A stretch of 64,000 nt of DNA from Tolypeutes matacus (GCA_026826555.1 JAKSZT010021121.1:2387596-2451595); one strand, 5' to 3'; positions 1 to 11,835 are shown, counted from the first letter of the stretch. Program-made: numbers and translations. The notes: generated from the sequence alone by a model not told the origin.

Positions 1-180
1 CCCACCCTCATTACATTTTATTCCAAATCTGCATTACCAGCTTTCAAAAGTCTTTCCAATGCCAGAACCTCACCTAATAGTATTTTCAACATGCAAAGAA
101 TTGCAAAGAATGACCAAATCTCCAGAACTGTACACTCTCAAACTTCACTTTTTCTGAATAGAAAGATGAAAGACCGACTT

Positions 181-380
181 TCCTTTCTTCCTTCTTTATT
201 CCCCCTCCCTGCCGTCCTCCTTCCTCTACCTTCTCTCTTTCTCCATATTTCCTCCCTCCCTCCCTCCCTCCCTCCCTTCCCCCATTTTCTTCCTTTTCTC
301 CCTTTTCTCCCCTACCTCTTGGCCTTCTTTCAGCTTCTTTTTCTATTTGATATCTTATTCCCTTTTTCTTCTGGCTCTCC
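181..380. repeat. Pyrimidine-rich low-complexity tract with (CCCT)n core
   Basis: The plus strand is almost pure C/T for about 200 bases, with an uninterrupted CCCT/CCTC run near 251-278. Open frames on both strands here are only composition artefacts (Leu/Pro/Phe-rich on plus, Glu/Lys/Arg/Gly-rich on minus). Confidence 0.9.
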
Positions 381-439
381 TTCACTCACATTTTGACCAC
401 CAGAGGTGTGCCGCTCTGCTGAGAACTGGGAAGAAAGAA

Positions 440-660
440 ATGAACACCCCCAGCCCTCCTGGTGCTCATGACCCAATGGAAATAAAAGGAGATAAGTAAA
501 TACCTAGTTATAGGACAGTGCAGTGAGCGACCTGATCAAAGTGTGTGCTACACAAGTTCAAAGGAGGGGCACGTGTTCCAGGCTCAAGGTCAGGGAAGAC
601 CTCCTGGAAGTGTTGACTCTACCTGAGTTTTAAGGGAGTATTTGCACTTAAAGAATCAAC
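440..660 (-). repeat. L2 LINE fragment
   Basis: The plus strand reads like the reverse complement of the L2 3' region: a stretch equivalent to 'ccctcatggagcttacattctag', then size/volume wording typical of the antisense L2 (caggctcaaggtcagggaagacctcctggaag is split over 560-610). Old and diverged; edges approximate. Confidence 0.6.
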
Positions 661-2030
661 AGTACAAAATGTATGACAGGTTGAAACAGTAGGATGCATT
701 TGGGTAGATGGTGGATGCTTTACTTTAGAGAGGCAGGGACTTAGAGCCCCTGTAGATGGTAGGCAGGAAGCAGATTCTCATTTCTTGTGAAGTTAGAATC
801 TTTTCTAAGTTTCCTCTTGAGGGCCCAGGTCAGGTTCCCATTTCCAAGGCCATGTATGTGCCTCTAAGGATGAATGTTACTTGCAGAGCTAGATGCTCAT
901 ACTGGCTTCCCCTCAGGCTGCAGTGAGAGTTTAAGCTAGTTTTGACTGTTTACTCCGTCTTAGAGTATAACAAAAGTAGACCACAACTTAAACAGACATA
1001 CACTCAGAGAAGAAAAAGGGACTGTTGTGTTCAGAGTATTTAATTTGTGAAAACACTGTGCTCTGGGAGTTTACATATACAATCTCACTTAATTTTCAGT
1101 GTAGTACTTTGTGTAAGGAAATTGTCCCTAAAGAAATTTACTGAGTTACATGGAAACCTGATTGTTGGCCTCAAAATCTGTCTCTAATTGGTTTTGGCCT
1201 TATTCCTAACTTGGAGACGGCACTGCATAGGTGAGGAAAATTCTAAAGATGATTGAATAAAGCATCTGCCTGTGATTTAGACATTGCTTAACACAGCTAC
1301 AGAAAAATGTGGGAAAGTGTGGATCTTATGGGCTGCTTAGGAAATCTGAGAATTTTGTCTTCCCTAAACTGTTTTGACAGGCTGGCAGATCTCTCTCCCT
1401 TAGCACCTGCAAACCTTGTGGTTTTATCTGGTACAGACTGAATGTAGAAATCTCCTAAACTGGATTCTTGGGTTTAAGACAAAGAACTTTATTATTTCTT
1501 TCGCTTTGTGCTGAGAAGGTGTGGGGCCCTAGGAGGTGAGTTAAAGTTGATTAAATAAGCACAATATGTTGGGGACAGAGAAGGGTTCTATGAATCTGAG
1601 TGAGGAATGGGGAAATCATGGAGTTAAGACCAAGCATATCCTTGCTCAAATCCTGGACCCTTAAAGTCTGAACAGTGAGAGTGGTGGGTGCTTGATATGC
1701 ACTGAGAATAAGAGCGAGGGCTGAGGGTCTAAGTGTAGTAGAGAAAAGATTTGGAAGAACAAAATTTACTACTGGGTTATAGGTCATGCTACCGAGTGTG
1801 TTCCAAGATACAGCATCCAGGGATGAAAATCATGAACCAAAAAGACATTAAAACTAAAGCATCAGCCTGAAGGGCATGGGAAGAGATGAGAATCCAATTT
1901 TAAGTCAATGGGACAGAAACTCTTGCCCAAAGCAGCACTGTGTAGAAAAGAGAGTGGAGGAGGGAGGAAGAGAGAAGAATTTTCAGGAGCTTTTAAGATG
2001 GAATCTTCTTAAGGAAATTGAGAAAATTTA
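661..2030. other. Unassigned, apparently non-coding sequence
   Basis: No open frame over 80 codons, no splice-bounded frame and no repeat family I recognise with confidence. A short MIR-like patch may lie near 1060-1150. AT-rich like the rest of the window. Confidence 0.6.
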
Positions 2031-2034
2031 CAAA

Positions 2035-2170
2035 ATATGCTAACTGTGTGAATTTGCATAAATCAACTAACTTCTCTGAGCCTCAATTTCCTCATATGCA
2101 AAATGTGAATCAAACTACTACATTCTAGGGTGTCTATGCACATTAAATTAAAGAATATGTAGTAGGACTG
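2035..2170 (+). repeat. MIR SINE fragment
   Basis: Contains the MIR core order: a Ser/Thr-like 'actaacttctctgagcctc', then 'aatttcctcat' and 'caaaatgtgaat', followed by a degenerate AT tail. Plus orientation. Confidence 0.75.
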
Positions 2171-2930
2171 CAATTTTACACATATTACAATTCAGATATG
2201 CAAAGAAAATGTAGCTTGTTTAACAATATAACGATTTCCCCTCCCATTAATTTGCATAAAAATGAATTTATTCCAATTTAGTTTAAAACTTAGTATGATC
2301 TAAAAATTTAAATAGCCTTTTGATATTTTTCTAAGTGTCTCTATGATATTAAGTCTTTTAGATTCCTCCATTTCCCCCAGGCTTCACTCTCATTTGTGTA
2401 TATGAGGGTAAAGCTAATGACTTTGGAGGAAAGCATTCATCTGGTTTCACACTCACTGTTTAGCTACTATCCACTGAAGTATAGTGGGTCCATTATGTTT
2501 TCAGGCATCTAGTGGATTTTCTTCTTGTTACTGGCTTGCCCTGTGTCTGATGATCTCATGAAGAATTCTTTCTTGATTCAAGTTAAAGCCAGAGCCATCC
2601 TCTCTGCTGACTCCTTAGCTCTTCCTGGTATAAAATTCCTCTGAGACTATCTCATGGTCTCCTCCTGGACTAGGGTTTAAGCTATTTACAGTCTCTGCTT
2701 TGGGGTCATTTTTACTCCTACCCTCTGTAAATGACAGGTCTGTAGACTGGCATGCCATATCAGGCTTTCTTCCTAGAGGCAATTTCTGGAGTGCCTCATA
2801 AGAAGGGGCAATCCAAAGAGAAGGTAGGGACTTTGCTGAGATGATAAGACAGAATTGGAGTTTGAGAAGCCAACTGCTGTTATGAAAATACTTAAACAGT
2901 CTATGAAAAGGCCCATATGGCAAGAAACTG
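2171..2930. other. Unassigned sequence
   Basis: A minus-strand open frame of 102 codons (2615-2923) is present but shows no recognisable domain or splice context. I see no repeat that I can name. Confidence 0.5.
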
Positions 2931-2934
2931 AAGT

Positions 2935-3074
2935 TTCAGCCAACAGGCATGAGATTGAGCTTGGAAGTGGATTCTCCTGTCATAGATGAATTTTGTCCTA
3001 GTGGACAGCTTGACTACAACCTCATGAGACATCCTCAACAGAACCATCAAACAAAGTGAATCCTGGATTCCTGA
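2935..3074 (+). mobile_element. MLT1-type (ERVL-MaLR) LTR, left part, interrupted
   Basis: Sequence up to the insertion reads as the central/3' part of an MLT1-type LTR ('tcatgagacatcctcaacagaacc', then 'cctggattcctga' straddling the break). It resumes at 3589 after a younger LTR. The joined order across the break matches the usual MLT1 3' region, so it is one element split by insertion. Confidence 0.7.
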
Positions 3075-3588
3075 TGTATTAGTCAGCCAAAGGGGTCCTA
3101 ATGTAAAATACCAAAAATGGGTTGGTTTTATAAAGGGTATTTATTTGGGGTAGAAGTCCACAGACACTAGGCCATAAAGTGTTAAGTTTCTTCTCTCACC
3201 ACAGTTCATTGCCACGTGTTAGAGCAAGACAGCTGCCGGCGTTTGCCAGGGTTCAGGCTTCTAGGGTTCCTCTCTTCCTGGGGCTGCGTTTCTGTCCGGG
3301 CTTAGCTCCTGTTTCCTCCACAAGGTCAGCTGTAGACGATCAGGCGAACGGCTTGCTTCTCTTCTCCTGGGGCCTTCTTTCCAACATCAAAACTGCTTCT
3401 CAAAAGACTGCTTCTCAAAAGACTGTTTCAACTGTCCTTTGCCTTGCCTTTTATATTCAATTCCCCACCCACCAAGGGGTGGGGCTCAACTCCCTAATCC
3501 TAACCTAATCATGCCCAGATTAACAGATCAGTTTACAAGTATGATTCAACTATATTTTTGGAATTCATAATTACATCAAACTGCCACA
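3075..3588 (-). mobile_element. Solo LTR, family B copy 1 (MaLR-like)
   Basis: Begins TGTATTAGTCAGCC and ends CTGCCACA, so in its own orientation (minus) it is TGTGGCAG...CTAATACA, the TG...CA form of an LTR. It is 514 bp and flanked by an exact 5-bp duplication CCTGA (3070-3074 and 3589-3593), as for ERVL/MaLR integrations. No internal retroviral sequence flanks it, so it is a solo LTR. It carries a 15-bp tandem duplication at 3392-3421. It is shorter than the other three copies (650-679 bp), so internally deleted or a different subfamily. It interrupts an MLT1-type LTR. Confidence 0.9.
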
Positions 3589-3673
3589 CCTGACAAACAG
3601 AAATTGTGAGATAGTTGCTTTAAGCTGCCAGGTTTTGGGGAAATTTGTTACTCAGCACCAGATAACTAATACA
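3589..3673 (+). mobile_element. MLT1-type LTR, right part
   Basis: Starts with the second CCTGA, continues 'acagaaattgtgagatag', the 'ttaagctgccaggttttgggg' region and ends 'agataactaatacac', the standard MLT1-type 3' end. Continuation of the left part at 2935-3074. Confidence 0.8.
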
Positions 3674-5905
3674 CTTCTAAAACAATTCTACAAGGCCAGC
3701 ATTTTCCTGATTAAACAACAACAACAACAGCAACAACAAACAGACCAATGTTCCTCATGAACAAAGATGCAGAAATCTTTAACAAAATATTAATATATCT
3801 AATTGAGCAATACAGGAAAAGGATAAGACAGCCAGGTCAAAGATTTACCTCAGAAATTCCACTTTGATTTATTTATCAAAATTTACCATATTTACAGAGT
3901 GAAGGACAAAAAAAAGGACCAATTTAATGGACGCAGAAAAAGCATTTGAAAAAATTCAATATACATTTATGATTTAAAACCCTCAACAGACTAGAATAGA
4001 AGGGAGTTTTCTCAATCTGATAAAGGGCATCTACAAGGAAAAGCTACAGCTAACCTCATACCTAATGGTGAAAGACTGAATGCTTTTTCCATATGCTCAA
4101 GAACAAGGCAAGATTGTTAACTTTAACCACTTCTCTTTAACATTGTATTGGAAGTCTTAGACAATGCAATAAGGTTGGAAAAAATATGAGGCAAATATGT
4201 CAAAAGAAAAGGAAAAAATTCCTTTATTTTCAGGCAACATGATTGAGTACATAGACTATTCCAAGAATCTATTTTAAAAATGTTCCTAGAACTAAAAAGT
4301 ATATTTAGCAATATCACAAGATAAAAGGTTAATACACAAAAAATAAAGTGTACTTCTCTATACTAACAATGAACAATTAGAAATTGAAATTCAAAAATTA
4401 TCATTTTAATAGGATTAAAACCACAAAATACTTAAACATAAATATAATAAAAATATGTGTAAGACCAGTATACTGAAAACTACACAACACTTTACATTTA
4501 AAAAAAAGTAAATGGAGAGATATATCATGCTAATGTATCAGAAGGCTCAGTAGTATTAAAATTTCATTCCTCCCCAAATCATCTAAAGCTTCAACACAGT
4601 TCCAACTAAAACCCATCAGCCATTTTTTTTGTAGAATTTCACAAGATGAATCTGAAATTTATAAGGAAATGCAAAGCCTAGAAAAACAAACAATTTTTTA
4701 AAAGAACAATGATGGTGGACTTACACTACCTGATTTCAAACCCTATTATCAAACACATTAATAGAGTATTTTATGGGCATAAAATAAGACAAAGAGATCA
4801 ATTATAATTGGGTCAAAAAGTAAACCCACTCATATATATAAACTGATTTTTGAAATAGGTGCCAAGGTAATTCAATGAGGGAAAGAGCAGGCTTTCAACA
4901 AATGATGATGGATTAACTGAATATCCATATGGAAAACAATGAATTAAACCCTATCTCACAACTTATAAAAAAATTAACTAGAAATGGGTCATAGACCTAA
5001 ATGTAGTTGCTTAAAGTATAAAACTTTTAGGAGAAAATATAGTAATAAAATCTTTGCTACCTAAGGTAGGAAAAAATTCTTAGAACACAAAAAATATGAA
5101 TCACAAAATAAAATATGTATACATTATATTTAATTAAATTTAAAAATGTCTACTCTTCAAAAGGTAGTGCTAAGCAAATGGAAAGGTAAGCTATAGACTG
5201 GGAGAAAATATTTGAAACACATATGCCTGGCAAGGGACTTGTATCCAGAATATATAAAAAACTCTTACAACTCAAAAATAAGAAAAACAACCTAATGAAA
5301 ATAGGAAAGATATTTTAACAAACACTTAACAAAGAAGATACAAGTGGCCAATAATCACTGGAAATATTCTCAAAATCATTAGTAACCAGGGAAATATAAA
5401 TTCAAACCACAATGAGATACTACTATACAGCCATTAGTATGGCTATAATTAAAAAGATTGATGCCAAAGTTTGGTGAGAAGTGTAGCAATTGGAATTTCA
5501 AATATTGCTGGTGGGAATGGAAAATATTTTAGAAAACAATTTCTTTTAAATTTAAACATATACTTACCAAATAACCCAACAATTCCATTCCTTGGTATAT
5601 ACCCTAGAGAAAAGTAAACATATGTCCACAGAAAGATTCATTATAGAATGAATGAATAGTAGCTTTCTTCATAATACCTTCAAATGGGAAACAACCTAAA
5701 TATCTATTAACTGGTGAATAGTTAAACAAATTGTGGTATATCCATGCAATGGAATACTATTCTGTAATAAAAATGAATGACCCTACTGATGTACACAATA
5801 TCATGGGTAAATCTCTAAAGCATTATGCTAAGCAAAAGGAGCCAGACTTAGAAGACTACAAATTATATGATTAAAATTTATGAAATTTATGAATAAATAT
5901 GGTTT
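3674..5905 (+). pseudogene. Decayed L1 ORF2 (reverse transcriptase to C terminus) and 3' end
   Basis: Plus-strand L1 from the reverse-transcriptase region to the 3' end. Landmarks in order: 'gaccaatgttcctcatgaac' (about 3743), 'tggacgcagaaaaagcattt' (about 3928, DAEKAF), the 'acctcatacctaatggtgaaagac' region (about 4053), and the end-of-ORF2 'gcaatggaatactattctg' region (about 5746). The catalytic FADD motif is degenerate: around 4227-4250 the corresponding codons read F-S-G-N. Many stops and frameshifts; an old, dead L1M-like copy. An (AAC)n patch lies at 3717-3735. Confidence 0.85.
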
Positions 5906-5989
5906 CTGAATAAATGTGGTTTACTCTATACTCATTGAGTAATAAATGATCATATGTTACTGCACAACTAATGGAAATCAAAGTGATTG

Positions 5990-8165
5990 TTGAACATAGA
6001 CTAGTCATTAAACAAATAATTATTTATCACTTATTAGGTGCCAGAGGCTGGCTAGCTATTCAAGATGAAATTGTGAATTAGACAGTGGGTAAGGTAGGTG
6101 AGTAAATAGATAATTAAAATACAGTATAATTGATATGATAGAGATAACCACAAGATGCTGTGGGTGCACAGAGAAGGGATACCCAGTACAGCCTTGGGGT
6201 TTAGGAAAGGTTTTTTACTTAAGGTATTATCGGAGTGAACATTTGATTGAAGAATATCAGTAAGTTAAGCTAACAGTAGGGTGTGGGAAACTATCCAAAG
6301 CAAGGGTAACATATGGCTGGAACTTGGACAAAGAGGGCAGGTGGTAGCCTGTGAGTGAAATCTAAACCATTTAGAAGTAGGTATATTCAAGATATACATG
6401 AAAATATAATTCATATAATTTAATATTTGTTAAATAAGGCAACTTAGGGAAAGTGAGAGAAAAATGGTATTTTTACTTTTCTAGCTTGGAAAATTGGGCA
6501 GATGATGGTACAATTCACTGAAACTGAAACAGGAAGAAACAGATAAGGTTTAGTGAATGGTGAGGTGGGAAGAGATGTGTTATACATGTTGAAAATGAAG
6601 TGTCTGTGAGATATGCCAGTGAAATCTGTTGAAGAGTGAATACACAAGCCTGGAGCATAGAAAATTGACCTGAGAGAGACATGAAGGTTTATGAGGTATT
6701 AACTAACACATCGGAGTCATCAAAAGAGAGGATGGAATCAACCAAGGAGATTGAGAAACTAAATAAGATAGCCCAATACAGAGAAAGGCATGAAAAACCA
6801 GACAGATAAGAGGATAAAAAAGAGCATGTGACTTCCTGAAGCCAAGGAAAGAGAATACTTTGAGCGATCTACAGTATTAAATTGCAAAGAAGTCAAGTAA
6901 GACAAAAGGTGAAAAATGTACATGGAATGTGGCAAGAAGGAAGTTACCAGTTTGTCAAGTGTAGCTTCAGTGGTATGGAGGTGGGAAAGTTAAACAGAGG
7001 TCTGAGGAGTGAGTGGGAAATGATACAATATAGATATTTTATATAGACTCTAGAAAACCTTCTCTGTAAAAAGGATGAGAGAGTATATGTGGAATGTGGA
7101 GGAAGACCTGGGGCTTGGAGACAAAACCATATCCAAATATTCATGGTATGTAGCCAGTTGAGAGGGAGAGATGAATGGAGTGACATTCCTATGAAGGCAA
7201 GAAGTGATGGGATCTGGAGTATAGTATAGAGTGTAAGTTAAGTTAAAGGATATTCTTTCAAGTCTCTCAAAAGAGGAGGAGGAACAGGTGAGTACAGATG
7301 CAAATATGTATATAAATTTTATGACAGGAAGCTGAGAAAGTTTTGACCAATGTCTTCTACTTTTTCTTTGGGAGGCAAGGTTATATATGAGAGTAAAGGA
7401 GAAACGAGGGTCATCTGTTGGAAAGCAGAGGAGACAGTTTGAATTAACTGCCTCGAAGAAGTGAAGAGCACTGCCTAAAGAAACATATGGGATTGCTAGG
7501 TATCATTAAGGCCTTGCTTAAGATTGGGGACTATGAATTAAGACTGTTTCTAATGTAGACTAATTTTTCTCCACAATTACCCAGCAACCCAAGTGAAAGT
7601 GTGGAGAGGACAACAAGTTGGATTCATTCAGATTTTAGGTTCTATATAGGATTCACAATAAAATATTACAAAGCAAGGGCATGGAGGATTTTGAGAAAGG
7701 TAATAGCTGTGATATCATGAAATCTTAACTGTGTAATGAAAGAATGAAAAACAGAGGAGTCCTGAGAGATGGGGATAAAGTAGAGGGGTCTACAAAACAG
7801 AAGCTCCTAGAAAATCTTATAGTGGGTAAAATTTAATTGAATTAGTGTAAATGAGGTGGAAAGATGGAGAAGACTAGGAAATGAAAAGGGAGGGCAATGA
7901 ATCTGAAAGTCCAAGGTGTTGAAAGGCTCATCCAAAGTTGAAGTAACCAAAGATGAGAGCAACACATGATGTGGAGAGAAAGACTGAAAGATAGAGGTCA
8001 GTCTTAAAGAATGAGGAGTGACCAGTATAGAAAGTCATTAAATGACGGGGCTAAGAAGGAGTATAGGAAGGCAAAACCATAGGCAAACACCTCAGAGGGT
8101 AGGAACTGTATATAAGGACTGAAGAAATCTAATCCAGAGTGGCCATTAAAAACAAGAGGACATGA
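5990..8165 (-). repeat. Long L2 LINE copy (antisense)
   Basis: About 2.1 kb of purine-rich plus strand that follows the antisense L2 ORF2/3' end order: 'ttatcacttattaggtgcca' at the left (L2 3' end), then 'aagtcaagtaagac' near 6890, 'gtggtatggaggtggg' near 6970 and 'gatgggatctggagta' near 7207. This order matches the L2 consensus read backwards. Heavily mutated, no open frame. One of the longest single repeats here. Confidence 0.7.
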
Positions 8166-8424
8166 ACCCCCAACGTTTAGTGACGTGATCTTGGAGGAAA
8201 AACAGCCTCCACTTGTATGCTCTGCTGTGTGTCTTGAATGGGTAGGGACCTTGGAGAGCTTTCTGGTTCATTCTTGCTGTCATGACAATTCCCAGGGAGT
8301 GAATAGAGGCTCTTTGGTGATGGGATACCCTTCAGGGTGAATGAGTAAGTGGGCAATCTGATGGTGGAGACAGTGAGTTCTACTACTTTCTCTACGGGTG
8401 TTAGTGGCCATATCTTAGCCTGAG

Positions 8425-8600
8425 AAATTAGTGAGGTAGTTAAAGCCACAGAGTCAGACAGGTCTGAGTTGGGTCTCCCTTCTGCCATTTACTTTCTGTG
8501 GGAACTTTTCTGAACCTTGATTTCTTCAACTATAAAAAGAGGATAATATTATTTGCTTCCAAATTGTTTTAAAACTTCAATAAAATTATGTTCATCAACC
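8425..8600 (+). repeat. MIR SINE
   Basis: MIR order is visible: 'gtggttaaagccacagagtcagac'-like head, 'ctgccatttactttctgtgg', 'gatttcttcaactataaaaa', 'ggataatatta'. Plus orientation, diverged. Confidence 0.75.
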
Positions 8601-9345
8601 AGACATCATGGTGTAGCCACATAGTACTTAATACACATTCTTGTTCTTATCATTGCTAACTTTATGTAGTGCTAGAGTCTAAAGAGAAAGTATTGTGTTT
8701 ACCAAGATAATCTTTAAATTAATCTGAGTGGAGGGAAGGTGAAGGTATAATAGTTGCCAAATGGAAAAGATGAAATCATTCAGTCAATGAGATCTTTATT
8801 TCTCAAGATAGATCTTTAAACAATGTAAAATGTCAAGGAACCTAATCATCAGAATAATTTTTCTACTCTTGTACAGTAATAGGTCTGGAAATACAGGATG
8901 ATTTTATTTTTCCTTTGTTGACAAGAGCAAAGTATTTAAAACGGGGAGCTGGGGGAGAGAACTGTAACTCGCTCACCTCTACTCCACCCGGCCCTGGTTA
9001 TGCAGACCCTCCTGAATATAGATGAGAGAGCTGGACTCTTATAACAGACATCATCATCGAGATACAGATCCATTATAGTGGTTTCCAAGTAGGAAACAGA
9101 GACCACGTGGAAGTGAAAACTTTCCTCATTTACTATCTGATGAGGGGCCCTTCCTTTGTGGCAACATGAGTTCGTGTAACTGAGAGCTCTTTCCTCCTGT
9201 CTCTTTACAACCTCTATCTCACCCCAAGGACCTTTCAAGAGGAAGCTGTCTGCTCCGTGGCCATGCTGCTTTTCCTGACCGTATGGGAGATCGATTATAC
9301 AATTTAAAACACAGTTGCTTCCCTGACCCAACTTAACCCCTGCAC
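8601..9345. other. Unassigned sequence with a minus-strand open frame
   Basis: The part 8936-9345 is open on the minus strand for about 133 codons, but its first ATG-proximal part lies in the retroposed poly(A) element to the right, and no domain or homologue is recognisable. No repeat family identified. Confidence 0.4.
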
Positions 9346-9499
9346 ATAACCTATTCTTTTTTTTTTTTTTTTTATTATGGGTAAAAATCAAAATTCTCAC
9401 AATACATACAAACATTTGTAAAATGATATATAAATATATATGCATATATGTGTATTTGCTTACAAAAGTGTTATTTTTATATATAGATAACCTATTCTT
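9346..9499 (-). mobile_element. 5'-truncated young L1-like 3' tail with poly(A) and 13-bp TSD
   Basis: A poly(T) run (about 9357-9373, poly(A) on minus) is followed by about 110 bp ending near 9486. The block is bounded by an exact 13-bp duplication ATAACCTATTCTT at 9346-9358 and 9487-9499, typical of L1-machinery target-primed insertion. Nearly the same 110 bp occurs inverted at 59715-59825. The assignment to L1 is inference, supported by the 59.6-kb copy. Confidence 0.8.
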
Positions 9500-9745
9500 G
9501 ATAACGCTTGGATCTTGCTATTTTAAAAATTTTAATCCTTATAGTTTGTAGCCTACTTTTCATTGTTTACATTTTGTATATTTTCTAAAATCCTCAAGAT
9601 TTACCTCAAATTCTACTCATTCATTTTCCATTCATTCATTAATTCATTTTGAAAATAAATACTTTCATTCATTTTGTAGTGATTTGGAGGGGGTTGGGTA
9701 ACTGCAGGTCCATCTTCCTCTATATCTGGTGAGGCTGTGTAAATA
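9500..9745. other. Unassigned, with ATTC-rich patch
   Basis: Contains an imperfect (ATTC)n patch near 9616-9680. Otherwise AT-rich without recognisable elements. Confidence 0.6.
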
Positions 9746-9935
9746 AGTTAACTAATAGCACAGATTCTGGAACTAGACTGCCAGGGATTGAATCACAGGT
9801 CTACCACTCACTAGCTATGTGATTATGAGCAACTTGCTTGACCTCTCTGTGCCTCTGTTCCCATCTGTGAAATGAGGATATAATAACGACATCATGAAGT
9901 TGTGGGGATTAAATTAGTGCATAACTACAAAGTAT
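9746..9935 (+). repeat. MIR SINE, well preserved
   Basis: Nearly full MIR order: 'tagcacagattctggaac', 'gggattgaatcacagg', 'ctagctatgtgattatgag', 'gacctctctgtgcctctg', 'cccatctgtgaaatgagg', 'ggggattaaattagt'. Plus orientation. Confidence 0.9.
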
Positions 9936-10700
9936 AATGTAAGAAATATAAACAAATTTGTTATAATATATCTAATGATCTTAGCATCAGACATTAAAAT
10001 GGCTTCTGGGAAGAGGAGTGGAGCTTAATGAATCCTTTTGAAGTAAGTAGTATGGATACCAATAGATGTCAAACTCTCATGGAAGAGAGTGTCAGTATTC
10101 CATGGCACAGGAGAAGGATTTATTGTTTTTTGCCCCTTAAATAGAATGGGTGAGAGATGAGTACTGGGAAGTAAGAAGGAACATAGAAGTGAGCAAAATG
10201 GAGAGATGCTGAGGCTGGGTGCTATGAAGGGTTTGTGAAATAACTTGGTAGTGGGGTAGCCGATGGACATTTCTGGAATGGTGATGCTCTGTTTCATTTA
10301 CAGTTGTTTTCATGGGGCTGAGAGAGACTTCTCTGGTTTCCTTCTGCCCAGTAATGAGTAAAGTCCACTCTTCACACGAATGTATGAGGAGATTTTAAAG
10401 ACTCAAAAAAGTAATTTTTTTTAAAGCTGGGTCTTTATGGAATATAACAGAAATACCCATCTACAGACAAGATCCTAAGAGAAAGGAGGCACTGGAGTTC
10501 CTGAAAATTTGCCAAACTATTGGAGAACATTTTGGATATCCACAGACTACACAGTTGGGGAAGGTATCAAGTTAATTTTTCTGATATTTCAAAGGTCAGG
10601 GAGACCCTGGCTGACATCTCAACCAACATTTAAGGAGAAGCAGTTATGAAGTAGTCACTGACCAGAGGTTTGAGAATCAAGCTCTGTCAGCCCTCCTGTG
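9936..10700. other. Unassigned sequence
   Basis: No supported gene and no recognised repeat. A minus-strand open frame of 90 codons (10025-10297) lacks features. Confidence 0.5.
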
Positions 10701-10706
10701 ACATGG

Positions 10707-11131
10707 TGTGATGGTTAGGCTAATGTGTCAACTTGGCCAGGTAATTGTGCCCACTTGTTTGGTCAAGCAAGCACTGGGCTAATTGTAATTAATACAAGGA
10801 CATTTATGGACTTTAGTCACCAGTGAGTTTAATGCAGAGATGGCTGTTTATATCTACATCAGTCAGGGAGACTGCCATCAGCACTCAGTGATGCTTTATC
10901 CAATCAGTTGAATACCTTAAAAGGGGAAGTGATCTCGGCATTTAGAGAGAATTTCCCAGCTCATCTTTGGACAGCCAACATCTGGAAACTCACCAAGGAC
11001 CTTCACTGGACTTTAATTGGAAGCCCTGGTTTGCAGCCTGCCTGGTCACATGAGAGACTCTTATAAAATCTCATATTATCGACAGATATCTCCTGTTGAT
11101 TCTGTTTCCCTAGAGAACCCTGACTAATACA
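10707..11131 (+). mobile_element. Solo LTR, family A copy 1 (MaLR-like)
   Basis: Begins TGTGATGGTTAGGC and ends CTGACTAATACA (TG...CA), 425 bp, flanked by an exact 5-bp duplication CATGG (10702-10706 and 11132-11136). A 'cttataaaatctcat' box lies about 70 bp before the 3' end. Shares full-length similarity with 40565-41016. The CTAATACA end is shared with MaLR LTRs. No internal sequence is attached. Confidence 0.9.
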
Positions 11132-11136
11132 CATGG

Positions 11137-11400
11137 TTAGTACAGTGAAAGAGGCAAGTCTCCAACATTGCTGGGATGAGAATGGTGGGTAGAGAGCCCA
11201 GGGAGGGCTCTGCTCCTTCCTTGACATACCCACCCACACCATTGCCTCAAACGTCTCCAAATGGTTGCGATTTCAGACTATGCTGGCAGAATTTCATATA
11301 TAGTCATATAAAAGGTACTTAAAATAGATTTAATGCAATCATTCTATCACCCCAATAGGCAGATCATACTGCTATTTTGGAGGACAGTGAGGCAAGGAGA
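11137..11400. other. Unassigned sequence
   Basis: Nothing recognisable. Confidence 0.5.
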
Positions 11401-11404
11401 ATCA

Positions 11405-11580
11405 TAGTTAAAGACATAAATGGACTTTAGAGTCTAATAAGTCAAAATTTAATTGATCATAGCTTTGCTCAGCTCTACCTGTACGACCTTGAGCAAAGTA
11501 CCTGTCTTATAGGAACTTATGTTTTCTCATAGCAAAAAGATCTTATAGGATTATATGAGAATTATAGCAGGGTGCCAGTC
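11405..11580 (+). repeat. MIR SINE, diverged
   Basis: Weak MIR order: 'agttaaagacataaatgga', 'cagctctacctgtacgacc', 'cttgagcaaagtacctg', then an 'attatatgagaatta' tail. Plus orientation. Confidence 0.55.
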
Positions 11581-11808
11581 TCTTGACAAATACCATTAAA
11601 ACAGTGGTGGTATTCTTTTGCTTTCTCTTTGCAGACAATTTTTCCTATCTGTAAGCATTAAACATATAATAATTTAGGAAGGAAAATTAAGTAAAATTAT
11701 TGACCAAAATTAGGTCACCATAGTCATGTTAACTCCTGTAGTTTACAATGAATCTTTGTTACTTGTGTGGAAAAATCTGCTTCATTTATCAGCTCTGCCA
11801 AGTTTTTA

Positions 11809-11834
11809 CAAAAAAAAAAAAAAAAAAAAAAAAA
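11809..11834 (+). repeat. Poly(A) run
   Basis: About 25 consecutive A. It could be the tail of a short retroposon, but I see no recognisable body upstream and no clear flanking duplication. Confidence 0.7.
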
Positions 11835-11835
11835 G

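Noticed and set aside
91..396. Open frames of about 100 codons on both strands
   Set aside because: They arise from a C/T-rich low-complexity tract and have no domain.
8936..9445. 169-codon minus-strand frame
   Set aside because: Its N-terminal part is the retroposed L1 tail and poly(A) translated as Lys run; the remaining 133 codons have no recognisable homologue. Kept only as unassigned sequence.
11809..11834. Poly(A) run as evidence of a processed pseudogene
   Set aside because: No coding-like body upstream and no flanking duplication found.
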